Assembly (NCBI GenBank): GCA_001596155.1
Contig: CP014771.1
Location: 2,232,001-2,296,000, forward strand
Direction of reading: 5' to 3'
Source: Hymenobacter psoromatis
GTDB lineage: Bacteria; Bacteroidota; Bacteroidia; Cytophagales; Hymenobacteraceae
DNA length: 64,000 nucleotides
Under the pieces are notes generated by a model. The model was not told where the DNA came from. It worked only from the letters and a program-made list of their open reading frames with translations, and did not search any database. Made by a program: the position numbers and the translations under genes. This document shows, in pieces, positions 1-7,705 of this stretch (its first letter is position 1; each line of letters starts with the position of its first letter).

Positions 1-63
1 CACCACGCCCGCGATGAAGGCCAGCGCCACGCGCAGCAGGGGGGCGGAGGACCAGGCGAGCAT
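1..63 (-). CDS. N-terminus of a ComEC/Rec2-like membrane protein (partial)
   Basis: Read on the minus strand, an ATG at 63 opens a frame that runs off the left edge of the window. The 21 visible residues begin MLAWSSAPLLRVALAFIAG, a short charged start followed by a hydrophobic helix. This resembles the first transmembrane segment of Bacteroidota ComEC/Rec2 DNA-uptake channel proteins, which typically begin with an aromatic/proline stretch and a hydrophobic 'FIAGI' helix. Only this helix is seen, so the family call is an inference and another polytopic membrane protein is possible. Confidence 0.45.
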   Translation of the reverse strand, partial: MLAWSSAPLLRVALAFIAGVV

Positions 64-216
64 AATTTAAATAGCCGAATTTTTCTGCATATTACAACCC
101 GTTCCGGTTGCTTCCCTAACTTCTTTTCATCTTTGTGAGGCAGTTCCGGCACCACTTCTTCCAGCTATATATTCTGGTAATAAAGTCCGATTTTTACTTT
201 TTAGCCTCGTCCAACT

Positions 217-819
217 ATGGCTTATACCGATTTCACCCCGGCCGAACTAACCCAGCGGTTTGACCTCGACTTTCGGGCGGCCCGGCTGTTTCCCGACTGC
301 CCGCCGCAGGTCCCCTCTTCCTGGCTTCTCGAAACCTTGCAGCGGGCGCAGCGCATCGGTTACGTGAGTGAAAAGGCCCGCTCCGAGCGCCTGGTTTCGC
401 CGGTGCTTACGGAGCTAAATGAGTTGAATGAGCAGCATTTCACCTTCCACTCTGGCGTAAACCTCGACGTAGATGCCGCCGCCGGCCTGCGCGGTGAGTG
501 CGATTTCGTGCTGTCGCTCAGCCCCATCCGCGACTTCATCGTGGCCCCCATTTTCTGCATCACCGAGGCCAAAAAGCAGGACCTCGAAGCGGGCACCATC
601 CAGTGCGCCGCCCAACTGGTCGGTGCCCAGCGCCTCAACGAGCTGGCCCACCGCCCGGTGCCCGTGCTCTACGGCTGCTCCACCACCGGCGTAGATTGGC
701 GCTTTCTGACGCTGGTCGGGCAAGTCCTCACGCTGGATAACGACGTGTACAGCATCCGCGACTTGCCGCAACTGCTGGGGACGATGCAGCATATTGTGCA
801 GCAGGCCACGGCGGCATAA
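217..819 (+). CDS. hypothetical protein with a PD-(D/E)XK nuclease-like core
   Basis: A 200-residue soluble protein with no signal peptide or membrane segment. The centre carries GECDFVLS, then about 20 residues later CITEAKKQDLEAG. An acidic residue on one strand followed by E-x-K on the next is the layout of PD-(D/E)XK nuclease folds such as restriction endonucleases and HsdR N-domains. The preceding helical segment (SERLVSPVLTELN) also fits the HsdR_N-like family. No methyltransferase or helicase partner lies nearby, so it is a stand-alone gene and a restriction role cannot be claimed. The ATG at 217 is the first in-frame start. The fold is inferred from the motif only. Confidence 0.7.
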   Translation: MAYTDFTPAELTQRFDLDFRAARLFPDCPPQVPSSWLLETLQRAQRIGYVSEKARSERLVSPVLTELNELNEQHFTFHSGVNLDVDAAAGLRGECDFVLSLSPIRDFIVAPIFCITEAKKQDLEAGTIQCAAQLVGAQRLNELAHRPVPVLYGCSTTGVDWRFLTLVGQVLTLDNDVYSIRDLPQLLGTMQHIVQQATAA

Positions 820-829
820 AACTCCGCCC

Positions 830-1264
830 CTACCCCCGCACCATCCGGTAATGCTGAATATCGCACTCCTCAAACATCTCCCCCACTTTGTGAAAGCCCG
901 TGCGCTCGTAGAGCGGGATGGCGCGCAATTGCGCGTGCAGGTACACCTGGGCCGCGTCGGGGGCTTGGGTTTGTACGTCGGCCAGCACTTGGTGAACCAG
1001 GGCTTCACCCACGCCTTGGTTGCGGAAGGCGGGTAGCACGGCGAAGCGCTCCAGCTTCACGCCGTTTTCGGTGGGCCGCCAGCGGGCGGCCCCGGCGGGC
1101 TGGCCATCTACCTGGGCCAGGTAGTGGCGGGTGGTAGCGGCGCGGTCGTGGGCATCGTACTCGGCCTCGGCGGGCACGTTTTGCTCGCCCACGAATACTT
1201 TTTCGCGGATGGTAAAGGCGGCGTCGAGGTCGCGCAGGTCGGTGATTTGGTGAACGGTCAGCAT
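830..1264 (-). CDS. GNAT family N-acetyltransferase
   Basis: A 144-residue GNAT acetyltransferase, expected to transfer an acetyl group from acetyl-CoA to an amine substrate that cannot be predicted. It shows the N-terminal 'IREKVFVGEQNVP' segment of the ElaA/YitI-like branch, then the acetyl-CoA pyrophosphate-binding region as FRNQGVGEALV (motif A, Q/RxxGxG/A). It ends with the usual Y-x(4)-GF segment (PLYERTGFHKVGEMFEE). The frame stays open upstream, but the ATG at 1264 gives family length and a start at the first conserved strand. The stop TAG lies inside a GGGGTAGGGG motif. It is divergent from the AraC regulator, about 100 bp apart. Confidence 0.9.
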   Translation of the reverse strand: MLTVHQITDLRDLDAAFTIREKVFVGEQNVPAEAEYDAHDRAATTRHYLAQVDGQPAGAARWRPTENGVKLERFAVLPAFRNQGVGEALVHQVLADVQTQAPDAAQVYLHAQLRAIPLYERTGFHKVGEMFEECDIQHYRMVRG

Positions 1265-1363
1265 GGTGGGCGGGGGTAGGCGGCGGTATCGAAGCGCGAA
1301 TATCCGACTTAACGCCGCGCACTGGCGCGGGAAGTTAATTCGGGTGGTGCTAGCTTTAACGGC

Positions 1364-2278
1364 ATGGCCCCTACCCCGCCCGTGGCGCTGCACGCGCCGC
1401 AGTCGTATTTTCCGCAGTATTTTGAGCCCGCGCCCGCGCTGTTGCACCGACTGGGCGCGCAGCCCGAGCAATTTTTTATCCTGCGCGTGGAGGAGATGTA
1501 CCGGCACGTGCGCGGGCCGGTGCCGGCCGTGCGCTCGGCGGCGCACACGGCCCTGTTTATTACCTCGGGTGAGGCGCGCATGGCCGTGGGCTACGACCAC
1601 TACGCGGCCCGCGCCGACGAGCTGCTGCTGGTGCCGGCCGGGCAAGTACACTCCTTCGGGCCAGATGACGTGAACACGGGCTACCTCTGCCACTTTCACC
1701 CCGACCTGCTGCGGCGGGCCAGCGTGGCCGAGCCGGAATTCCTGACCAGCTGGGGCCACCCGCATATAGGCTTCGCACCCGACGCGGCCGCATTCGTCCG
1801 GGCGCTGCTGGCCCGGATGCTGGCCGTGTACGAGGCCCATCAGCTGGCGGCGCTGCCGCTGCTGCTACCCCACCTGGCCGCCCTGCTGGCCGAGGCCGAC
1901 CATGCCTACCAGCCCGCGCCCGGCCCCGCGCCCTCAGCGGCGGCCACGCTCAGCCTGGCGTTTAAGCGGCTGCTGAGCCAGCGCATTCGGGCCGAGCATC
2001 GGGTGGCAATCTATGCCGAGTGGCTGCACGTAACCCCTAATCACCTTAATAAAGCAGTAAAAGCCGTTTCCGGCCAGTCGCCTACCCACTGGATTGACGA
2101 GGCCCTGGTGCTCGAAGCCAAAGCCTTGCTCTTCCAAACCACGCTGCCCGTGGCTGAGGTGGCGGCCCTAGTGGGCGTAGCCGATGCCTCGTATTTCAGC
2201 CGCCTAATCAAAAAAATAACCGGCCAGCGCCCCGGCGAGCTGCGGCGGGCGGCCTCCCTGCCTGCTGAAACGAAATGA
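1364..2278 (+). CDS. AraC family transcriptional regulator
   Basis: A 304-residue regulator. The N-terminal half (residues about 40-130) is a cupin-like AraC ligand-binding domain, with the 'DELLLVPAGQVHSFGP' strand typical of that fold. The C-terminal 100 residues carry the two helix-turn-helix units: the first around 'VTPNHLNKAVKAVSG', the second in 'PVAEVAALVGVADASYFSRLIKKITGQRPGEL', which matches the AraC signature of a regular F/Y-x(3)-F-K/R-x(3)-G-x-T/S-P-x-x-Y/L pattern. The ligand is unknown. Divergent from the GNAT gene and directly upstream of a small membrane-protein operon, either of which could be its target. Confidence 0.92.
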   Translation: MAPTPPVALHAPQSYFPQYFEPAPALLHRLGAQPEQFFILRVEEMYRHVRGPVPAVRSAAHTALFITSGEARMAVGYDHYAARADELLLVPAGQVHSFGPDDVNTGYLCHFHPDLLRRASVAEPEFLTSWGHPHIGFAPDAAAFVRALLARMLAVYEAHQLAALPLLLPHLAALLAEADHAYQPAPGPAPSAAATLSLAFKRLLSQRIRAEHRVAIYAEWLHVTPNHLNKAVKAVSGQSPTHWIDEALVLEAKALLFQTTLPVAEVAALVGVADASYFSRLIKKITGQRPGELRRAASLPAETK

Positions 2279-2368
2279 TTGAAACGTCCGGTTATCGGCC
2301 GGCATCATCCTAGCCGGCGGGGGGTAGGGCGGCGGACCTTTGCTTCCGCAAATTCAACCCGCCTTTTC

Positions 2369-2803
2369 GTGTATCGTTTCGTTCTCACCCTACACTCCTG
2401 GAACCGCTGGGCGGTGCTGCTGGCCCTGCTGGCGGCCCTCACGCTGGCCTACCGGGGCTGGCTGGGCCGCCGCCCCTACCGGCCCGCCGACCGCCGCCTG
2501 GGCGCGGTGCTCACCGGCCTGTTGCACCTGCAACTGCTGCTGGGCCTCACGCTGTACTTCGGCCTCAGTCCCTGGGTGAGGCTGGCCGCCGCCGACCGCC
2601 GCGCCGCCTGGCACGACCCTACCTTACGCTTCTGGTCCGTCACCCACATCAGCCTGATGCTCACGGCTATTATAGTAGCCCAAATCGGGCAGAGCATCGC
2701 CAAGCGTGCCGCCACCGACGCCGCCCGGCACCGCTGGTCAGCCCTAAGCTATACGCTGGCGCTCACCCTCATTTTACTCGGCATCCCGTGGTTTCGCCTG
2801 TAA
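2369..2803 (+). CDS. four-helix integral membrane protein (cytochrome b561-like)
   Basis: A 144-residue membrane protein with four hydrophobic helices. The first begins LHSWNRWAVLLALLA, the second carries LHLQLLLGLTLYFG, the third THISLMLTAIIVAQIG, and the last ends GIPWFRL. Histidines fall in helices 1, 2 and 3, the pattern that leads databases to label this Bacteroidota family as cytochrome b-like; heme binding is not demonstrated. The GTG at 2369 (giving MYRFVLTLHSW) is preferred over an upstream TTG at 2279 because the upstream residues are arginine-rich and unlike the family, and because a promoter-like ACCTTTGC lies between them. Four bases of spacer and overlaps link it to the next two genes. 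Confidence 0.75.
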   Translation: MYRFVLTLHSWNRWAVLLALLAALTLAYRGWLGRRPYRPADRRLGAVLTGLLHLQLLLGLTLYFGLSPWVRLAAADRRAAWHDPTLRFWSVTHISLMLTAIIVAQIGQSIAKRAATDAARHRWSALSYTLALTLILLGIPWFRL

Positions 2804-3036
2804 GTAGCCGGCCGCGCTGCTTCCTGGTTTGCTACCGGCTACGGCTGGCCGAGCTGCGCGGCGGGCGGGTAGCGCGCCGCTTTTGCGCGGTGGCGGGCCG
2901 CTGCTTTGCCACCGATGAGCTGAACATCATCCTGGCCGATATTTACGCCGAAGTCGGCCCGGCCCCGAATTTGCTGGGCATTGAGATTCTGCACGTGCGC
3001 CGTTTATCCTTCGCAACTCCTCATTTAGCTGATTAA
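2788..3036 (+). CDS. small hypothetical protein
   Basis: An 82-residue frame starting at a GTG that overlaps the preceding gene by 16 bp and ending one base before the next start. The N-terminal half is rich in arginine and cysteine and may be leader or untranslated. The C-terminal half, ELNIILADIYAEVGPAPN and a short strand with LGIEILHVRRLS, reads like a real folded segment. No family recognised. The tight spacing suggests translational coupling with the DUF3817 gene. It could also be a chance open frame. Confidence 0.45.
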   Translation: MVSPVSSRPRCFLVCYRLRLAELRGGRVARRFCAVAGRCFATDELNIILADIYAEVGPAPNLLGIEILHVRRLSFATPHLAD

Positions 3037-3037
3037 T

Positions 3038-3355
3038 ATGTTCGATTTTTTGTTAAGTTCCCTGGCCCGGTTGCGGGCAATCAGTATTCTGGAAGGCGTG
3101 TCGCTGCTGCTATTATTGGGCGTAGCCATGCCGCTCAAATACCTGGCGCACGAGCCGGCGGCAGTGCGTATTGTCGGGCTTATCCACGGGGTACTGTTTA
3201 TTTCCTACGTGCTGCTGCTGCTCCAAAACACCATCGAGCGGCGCTGGTCGGCGGGCAAGTTCGGGCTGGGTTTGGTGCTATCGGTGCTACCCTTCGGGGC
3301 GTTTTATGCTGAGCGACGGCTGTTTCAGCCCGACTCGGCACCGGTAACGGAGTAG
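3038..3355 (+). CDS. DUF3817 family membrane protein
   Basis: A 105-residue protein with three hydrophobic segments. The family hallmarks are visible: ISILEGVSLLLLLGVAMPLKY at the start, then RIVGLIHGVLFISYVLLL, then a C-terminal helix LVLSVLPFGAFYAERRLF. This is the DUF3817 (YdzA-type) integral membrane family of unknown function, at its normal length. Its TAG stop is formed by the end of the inverted repeat that follows, and the convergent PhoH gene stops in the other end of the same repeat. Confidence 0.88.
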   Translation: MFDFLLSSLARLRAISILEGVSLLLLLGVAMPLKYLAHEPAAVRIVGLIHGVLFISYVLLLLQNTIERRWSAGKFGLGLVLSVLPFGAFYAERRLFQPDSAPVTE

Positions 3356-3439
3356 GGTGCGGGGCTTGCCCCCGCCCGGCGTTGAACGATTCGTAATGGG
3401 TCCGTTCGACGCCGGGCGGGGACAAGCCCCGCACCCTAC
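3352..3439. repeat. intergenic inverted repeat (G-rich hairpin, family B)
   Basis: Two arms of about 37 bases, almost perfectly complementary, each beginning GTAGGGTGCGGGGCTTG, separated by a short loop near 3390-3400. The element fills the gap between two convergent genes and provides the TAG stop of both (3353-3355 on plus, 3436-3438 on minus). The core GCGGGGCTTGCCCC is shared with the arms at 18937-19046. Likely a REP-like element that may act as a bidirectional transcript end; that role is inferred. Confidence 0.85.
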
Positions 3440-4521
3440 AACGCCTGCTCGTGATTCACGGGTAGCTCCTCCATTTCCTCCGCTTCGGGGGTGCGGCGGC
3501 GGTCGTGGCCGTTGGAGTGGTCGTTGCCCTCGCGGCGGCGCTGCTTGAAGTCGGCCTCGCGGCGCTGCTCGGCCACGTCGAATTTGTCGTAGGCTTGCAC
3601 GATGTCTTTGACCAGGCGGTGGCGCACGATGTCTTCGGCGGTCATCTCCACATAGCCGATGCCGGGAATATCGCGCAGAATATCAAGGGCTTGCATCAGG
3701 CCCGATTTCTGGCGGGTAGGCAGGTCAATCTGGCTGCGGTCGCCGTTTACCATCACCTTCGCTGACGGCCCCATGCGGGTCAGGAACATCTTAATCTGCG
3801 AGGGCGTGGTGTTCTGCGCCTCGTCCAAGAGCACGAAGGCGTTGTTCAGCGTGCGGCCGCGCATGTAGGCGAGCGGGGCAATTTCGATAATCTTGTTTTC
3901 CTGGTAAAATTTCAGCTTTTCGGCCGGAATCATATCTTCCAGGGCATCGTAAATCGGGCGCAGGTAGGGGTCCACCTTTTCCTTCATGTCGCCGGGCAGA
4001 AAGCCCAGGCTTTCGCCGGCCTCCACCACGGGGCGCGAGATGATAATTTTCTTAACTTCCTTATTCTTAAGCGCCCGCACGGCCAGGGCCACCGAAATAT
4101 AGGTTTTGCCGGTGCCGGCGGGGCCCAGCGTGAAGGTGAGGTCGTGCTTCATCACGGCGTCCACCAGCTTTTGCTGGTTGGGCGTTTTGGCCTTGATGAC
4201 GCCGCCTTTGGCCCCAAACAGGATAACGTCGGGCGAGGCGGCCAGCACGCGGCCCTCGGCCTCCTCGGAGGTGGCGGAGAGGTACTGGTTCACGTCGCGG
4301 TCCGTGATGGCGCCGTATTGGTGATAATGCTCCAGCAGGGAGCTGAGGATGTCGTTGACCCGCGCGATGACTTCGGTGGGGCCTTGAATCTTGATTTCGT
4401 TGCCCCGGGACACAATTTTACTGCCCGGAAAAGCAGCCGAAATACGACGAATATTTTGATTATCGGCCCCCAGGAAGTCAACCAGGGACACATTTTCGAG
4501 GGTGATGACTTTTTCGACCAA
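3436..4521 (-). CDS. phoH: PhoH family protein (ATPase, putative RNA-associated)
   Basis: A cytoplasmic P-loop ATPase of about 361 residues. The N-terminal 90 residues resemble a KH-like RNA-binding region (GADNQNIRRISAAFPGSKI). The PhoH domain carries Walker A GPAGTGKTY, the ISRPVVEAGE strand, Walker B FVLLDEAQN, and the MVNGDRSQIDLP sensor segment. The charged tail is low complexity. The start is set at TTG 4521 (MVEKVITLENVSL), which matches family N-termini. A GTG at 4599 would add 26 hydrophobic residues not typical of this soluble family. PhoH proteins are linked to RNA processing and phosphate or stress responses in other bacteria; no specific role can be read here. Confidence 0.92.
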   Translation of the reverse strand: MVEKVITLENVSLVDFLGADNQNIRRISAAFPGSKIVSRGNEIKIQGPTEVIARVNDILSSLLEHYHQYGAITDRDVNQYLSATSEEAEGRVLAASPDVILFGAKGGVIKAKTPNQQKLVDAVMKHDLTFTLGPAGTGKTYISVALAVRALKNKEVKKIIISRPVVEAGESLGFLPGDMKEKVDPYLRPIYDALEDMIPAEKLKFYQENKIIEIAPLAYMRGRTLNNAFVLLDEAQNTTPSQIKMFLTRMGPSAKVMVNGDRSQIDLPTRQKSGLMQALDILRDIPGIGYVEMTAEDIVRHRLVKDIVQAYDKFDVAEQRREADFKQRRREGNDHSNGHDRRRTPEAEEMEELPVNHEQAL

Positions 4522-4656
4522 ACTGGAAAAGCGGAGGAAAGGGAGAGAAAAAAGAACCGTAAGCGTAACTACCGGCAGCACTGCGCGGCTGGTTGGCACT
4601 ACTTATGCAACAAGCCAATGGGCAAAAAACTCCCGGCCGACTACCAAAAACCGGGC

Positions 4657-4664
4657 TACTTTTG
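4657..4664 (+). promoter_or_regulatory. Bacteroidota -7 promoter box
   Basis: TACTTTTG matches the TAnnTTTG -7 consensus of the Bacteroidota primary sigma factor. It lies about 64 bases upstream of the SAM hydrolase ATG at 4728. No clear -33 TTTG is visible at the expected spacing. Confidence 0.5.
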
Positions 4665-4727
4665 CACCCGCGCCGGCCGGCTGGCCGGCTACTCAACAAT
4701 ACTACGAAGAACCTGGCAACTGCGGGC

Positions 4728-5546
4728 ATGGGCGTACTGACACTGCTTACGGATTTTGGCTACCGCGACCACTACGTGGCCGCGCTCAAGGCCCGTTTGC
4801 TGCATTTGGCCCCTACCCTGCCGGTGCTGGACATTACCCACGGCGTGGAGCCTTATAACATCGCGCACGCCGTGCACGTGCTGCGGGCCGTGTTTCGGGA
4901 TTTTCCCAAGGGCACTACCCACCTCATTGCGGTGAGCGACTACGGAGCCAGCGCCGTCGGCGCGGTGGCCACGCCTGCCTGGCACGCCGCCGAGCACGAG
5001 GGCCACTACTTCGTGGCCGCCGACAACGGCCTGCTACCCCTGCTCTGCGACGGCGTGCCCGCCCAACTGGTGCGGCTGGATGCGCTGGCCCCGGCCCTAC
5101 CCCCCCTGCCGGCCGCCGGCCACTCGCTCAACCCCACGCGCGATGTGCTGGCACCCGCCGCCGTGCGCCTGGCCCTGGGCCAGCCCCTGAGCAGCCTGGG
5201 GCCGGCCGCCACCGACCCCTACGTGCTCACCAACCGCCAGGTGCGCCTGCAAGACAACCGCATCACGGGCCACGTGGTGCACGTGGACCACTTCGGCAAC
5301 CTGATTACCAACATCTCGCGCGAGGCGGTGGAGGTGGTGGGCCGGGGCCGGCCGGCGGCCGTGCATTTTGGCCGCGAGGTGGTGCGCGAGCTGCGCCCGC
5401 ACTTCGCCGCCGCCCCGCCCGGCGAAATCGTGTGCACCTTCAACCCCCAGGGCTGCCTGTGCGTGGCCATCAATCAGGGCCACGCCAGTGAGCTGCTGGG
5501 TCTGTATTTCGACTCGCAGGTCGATGTGCGCTTCACGGGCGAATGA
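4728..5546 (+). CDS. SAM hydrolase / SAM hydroxide adenosyltransferase (DUF62)
   Basis: A 272-residue member of the DUF62 family, which hydrolyses S-adenosylmethionine to adenosine and methionine and is related to fluorinase and chlorinase. The signature start is clear: GVLTLLTDFGYRDHYVAALK, then DITHGVEPYNIAHAVHVL. The second domain has VHVDHFGNLITNI and ends with the cap-like strands NPQGCLCVAINQGHASELLG. The ATG at 4728 starts exactly at the conserved first strand; the frame is open upstream but that part overlaps the PhoH promoter region. The following ABM-domain gene begins at or just after its stop, so the two are probably co-transcribed. Confidence 0.9.
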   Translation: MGVLTLLTDFGYRDHYVAALKARLLHLAPTLPVLDITHGVEPYNIAHAVHVLRAVFRDFPKGTTHLIAVSDYGASAVGAVATPAWHAAEHEGHYFVAADNGLLPLLCDGVPAQLVRLDALAPALPPLPAAGHSLNPTRDVLAPAAVRLALGQPLSSLGPAATDPYVLTNRQVRLQDNRITGHVVHVDHFGNLITNISREAVEVVGRGRPAAVHFGREVVRELRPHFAAAPPGEIVCTFNPQGCLCVAINQGHASELLGLYFDSQVDVRFTGE

Positions 5547-5578
5547 GCCGATTTCGCGCCCCCTACCCCTCTCTGCCT

Positions 5579-5866
5579 ATGCTGCTTCGCATCGTTCGCC
5601 TACCCCTGCTGCCCGAGCAGGTGCCCGATTTTTTGATGCTCTTTCGCCAGTCCGAAGCCCGCATCCGGCAGCAGCCGGGCTGCCAGCACCTGGAGCTGTG
5701 GCAGGATGCCGACCAGCCGCATATTTACTGCACTTATAGCCACTGGGCCGATGCCGAGGCCCTGAACGCCTACCGCCGCTCGGCGCTTTTTGGCGAGGTG
5801 TGGCCCGCCACCAAGCGGCTGCTGGCGGCCCCGGCGCAGGCCTTCTCGGTGGTTCGGGCGGGGTAG
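5579..5866 (+). CDS. antibiotic biosynthesis monooxygenase (ABM) domain protein
   Basis: A 95-residue ABM-fold protein (dimeric alpha+beta barrel, as in YgiN and heme-degrading monooxygenases). It begins MLLRIVRLPLLPEQVPDFL and has the family core QQPGCQHLELWQD with the aromatic strand IYCTYSHWAD and helix ALNAYRRSALF. The ATG at 5579 fits family N-termini. An in-frame ATG at 5543 overlaps the preceding stop as ATGA and would add 12 residues. The natural substrate is unknown. The stop TAG follows GGGG. Confidence 0.82.
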   Translation: MLLRIVRLPLLPEQVPDFLMLFRQSEARIRQQPGCQHLELWQDADQPHIYCTYSHWADAEALNAYRRSALFGEVWPATKRLLAAPAQAFSVVRAG

Positions 5867-5875
5867 AGAATGTGG

Positions 5876-5923
5876 GGTAAGCTTCCGCTTGCCGAAAAAG
5901 CGTAGGGTAGGCTTTAGCCTGCC
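5876..5923 (+). repeat. two tandem small hairpins
   Basis: GGTAAGCTTCCGCTTGCC (5876-5893) and GGTAGGCTTTAGCCTGCC (5906-5923) are two near-copies about 30 bases apart, each a 7-bp stem with a 4-base loop. They lie between the ABM and hscB genes and may be small REP-like units or attenuator hairpins. Confidence 0.55.
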
Positions 5924-5993
5924 GTTTGGCGGTGGAAAGTGTCGGGGCGACGTTTTTTTACGTTACGACAAGCTGAAGCTTATCACACCCCTT

Positions 5994-6530
5994 ATGAACT
6001 ACTTCACTTTTTACGGCCTGCCCGAAGGCTTTTTGCTCGATGAGGCCACCCTCAAAACCAAATACTACCAACTCAGCCGCGAGCTGCACCCTGACTTCCA
6101 CGCCCAGGAAACTCCCGCCGCCCAGGCCGAAGCCCTGCATCTAAGCACTTTAAATACCGACGCCTACCGCACCCTCGCCGACCCCGACCGGCGCATGGCT
6201 TACCTACTCGGCCAGCACGGTTTATTGGAAGAAGGCAGTGCGCAAAATCAGCTTCCCGCCGATTTCCTGATGGAAGTAATGGACTTGAATGAGCAGCTTA
6301 TGGAGCTGGAAATGGAGCCCGACCCCACCGCCACGGCCACGCTGGAAACCGAAGTAACGGCCCTGGCCGACACCCTCGACGCAGGCATTCAGCCGGTGCT
6401 GGCCGGGTACGCCGCCCTACCCCCCGACCACCGCCCGGCGGCCCTGGCCCAGGTGAAGACCTATTACTTAAAGAAGCGCTACCTCTTGCGGCTTCGCCAG
6501 CAATTGGCTACCTTTGCGGCCCGCCCGTGA
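5994..6530 (+). CDS. hscB: Fe-S protein assembly co-chaperone HscB
   Basis: A 178-residue J-domain co-chaperone that partners HscA in iron-sulfur cluster transfer from IscU. The J domain (residues 1-75) has the essential HPD at residues 32-34 and the NTDAYRTLADPDRRMAYLL helix. The C-terminal half is the three-helix HscB oligomerisation domain (LPADFLMEVMDLNEQLMELE, then KTYYLKKRYLLRL). The ATG at 5994 gives a normal family start (MNYFTFYGLPEGF). No hscA, iscU or fdx genes are adjacent, so the cluster genes are elsewhere. Confidence 0.9.
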   Translation: MNYFTFYGLPEGFLLDEATLKTKYYQLSRELHPDFHAQETPAAQAEALHLSTLNTDAYRTLADPDRRMAYLLGQHGLLEEGSAQNQLPADFLMEVMDLNEQLMELEMEPDPTATATLETEVTALADTLDAGIQPVLAGYAALPPDHRPAALAQVKTYYLKKRYLLRLRQQLATFAARP

Positions 6531-6555
6531 CTACCGGCCGAGCGGAATCGTTCTT

Positions 6556-6640
6556 GCCCGGATGGCGGAACCGGTAGACGCGATGGTCTCAAACACCATT
6601 ACCGCAAGGTGTGCCGGTTCGACTCCGGCTCCGGGTACCA
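6556..6640 (+). tRNA. tRNA-Leu (anticodon CAA)
   Basis: An 85-base cloverleaf. The acceptor stem GCCCGGA pairs with TCCGGGT (one G-T pair at the end) and is followed by an encoded ACCA. The anticodon arm ATGGT-CTCAAAC-ACCAT places CAA at positions 34-36. The long variable arm (about 12 bases) is typical of class II leucine tRNAs, and the T arm GCCGG-TTCGACT-CCGGC is perfect. It decodes UUG. Confidence 0.95.
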
Positions 6641-6666
6641 GGAAGCGTTAAGTGCTCCTCCTAAAG

Positions 6667-6719
6667 CAAGCCTCAAAAACTGTAAATCTGTTCGCAGATG
6701 CAGTTTTTGAGGCTTTTTT
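6667..6719 (+). terminator. rho-independent terminator after tRNA-Leu
   Basis: Stem GCCTCAAAAACTG pairs perfectly with CAGTTTTTGAGGC, with an inner smaller stem in the loop, followed by six T. It is 27 bases downstream of the tRNA. The A-run before the stem means it could also work on the opposite strand. Confidence 0.85.
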
Positions 6720-6837
6720 GCGTTTGGCCCGGTCGGGGTTTGCCCAGACTTATGGAAGCGGTTACGCCAGCTTTTCTTTTACTAGTCCTCCTGAGGAGAA
6801 TGATGCTACACTCGTCACGAAGTAGGTGTGGCGTTGG

Positions 6838-6862
6838 TTAAAAGTTTGGGCCAAAAGTCGCA
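6838..6862 (+). repeat. 25-base element, inverted copy at 8748-8772
   Basis: A 25-base sequence beginning TTAAAAGTTTGGGCC matches, in inverted orientation, the sequence at 8748-8772 with a single mismatch. The pair brackets the MBL hydrolase, the small membrane protein and the Crp-type regulator. The region between the terminator and the MBL gene holds no other recognisable feature except a GC-rich palindrome around 6935-6980. Confidence 0.7.
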
Positions 6863-6983
6863 TTTGGGAGAGTAGCCGCAGTTGCTTAGCCTTCAGCCGC
6901 CTCCCATGCAACCCCTTGTCCTAAGGCAAACCCAGGCCGGGGCACCAGCCGGCGCGCCGAGCGCCGCGCCGGCCCCGGTTCAG

Positions 6984-7667
6984 CTACGCAAATTTCGCCC
7001 GTAGCTGCTGGTTGGCCTGCCCGTGCAGCGGCCTACCGTGCCCAAATACGGCCGTGTCGAACGACAAGGCGGCGGCTTTCTGAATGCTTTGCTGACCCAG
7101 CGCCCGGTCTTCGTAGAGGGTGCTGTAGGCCAGGCCCAGGACGTGCGCGCACAGGTCGGCGGCAATCAACACGCCCTCGCTTGGGAGCAGCAGCGCCACG
7201 TGGCCAGCGCTGTGGCCGGGCGTATGCACGACCTGGATGCCACCCAGCAGCGGAATCACGTCGCCGTCGCTCAGCTTTTCTTCCACGGCCACGGGCGGCA
7301 CGGCGTTGCCCGCGCTTTTGATAAACATCTGGTAGATAAACCGATTCGTGATGCCTGGCGTGAGGGTCATGGGCCGGCCGCTCACGCCTTTTTCCAGCAG
7401 CTGGGCATCGGCGCGGTGGGCATATACGCGGGCGTTGGTCTGCCGCTTGATGTCGGCGGCGTTGCCGGTATGGTCGGTGTGCAGGTGGGTGAGAATGATG
7501 CGCTTAATGTTGGCCGGGTCCTTCCCTTCCTTGCGTAGGGCGGCGAAGATTTTAGGGGTGCTGCCCGGCAGGCCGGTATCGACCAGCGTCAGGCCATCGT
7601 CTTCGATAACGAAGGCATTGACGGCCCCCAGGCTGATTTGGTACAGCCGGTTAGTGATTTTCTCCAT
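6984..7667 (-). CDS. MBL fold metallo-hydrolase
   Basis: A 227-residue metallo-beta-lactamase fold protein. The zinc ligands are all visible: THLHTDHTG (HxHxDH), HTPGHSAGH (third His), ADLCAH (Asp bridge) and FGHGRPL near the end. The length and the compact core fit the glyoxalase II/YqjP-like general MBL group. Substrate unknown. The frame stays open far upstream, but ATG 7667 (MEKITNRLYQISLG) is the family-like start. Its likely partner is the small membrane gene just upstream on the same strand. Confidence 0.88.
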   Translation of the reverse strand: MEKITNRLYQISLGAVNAFVIEDDGLTLVDTGLPGSTPKIFAALRKEGKDPANIKRIILTHLHTDHTGNAADIKRQTNARVYAHRADAQLLEKGVSGRPMTLTPGITNRFIYQMFIKSAGNAVPPVAVEEKLSDGDVIPLLGGIQVVHTPGHSAGHVALLLPSEGVLIAADLCAHVLGLAYSTLYEDRALGQQSIQKAAALSFDTAVFGHGRPLHGQANQQLRAKFA

Positions 7668-7705
7668 GTTGAGGATGGGGTAGAAAAGTATACTGAGCAA
7701 TGGGA

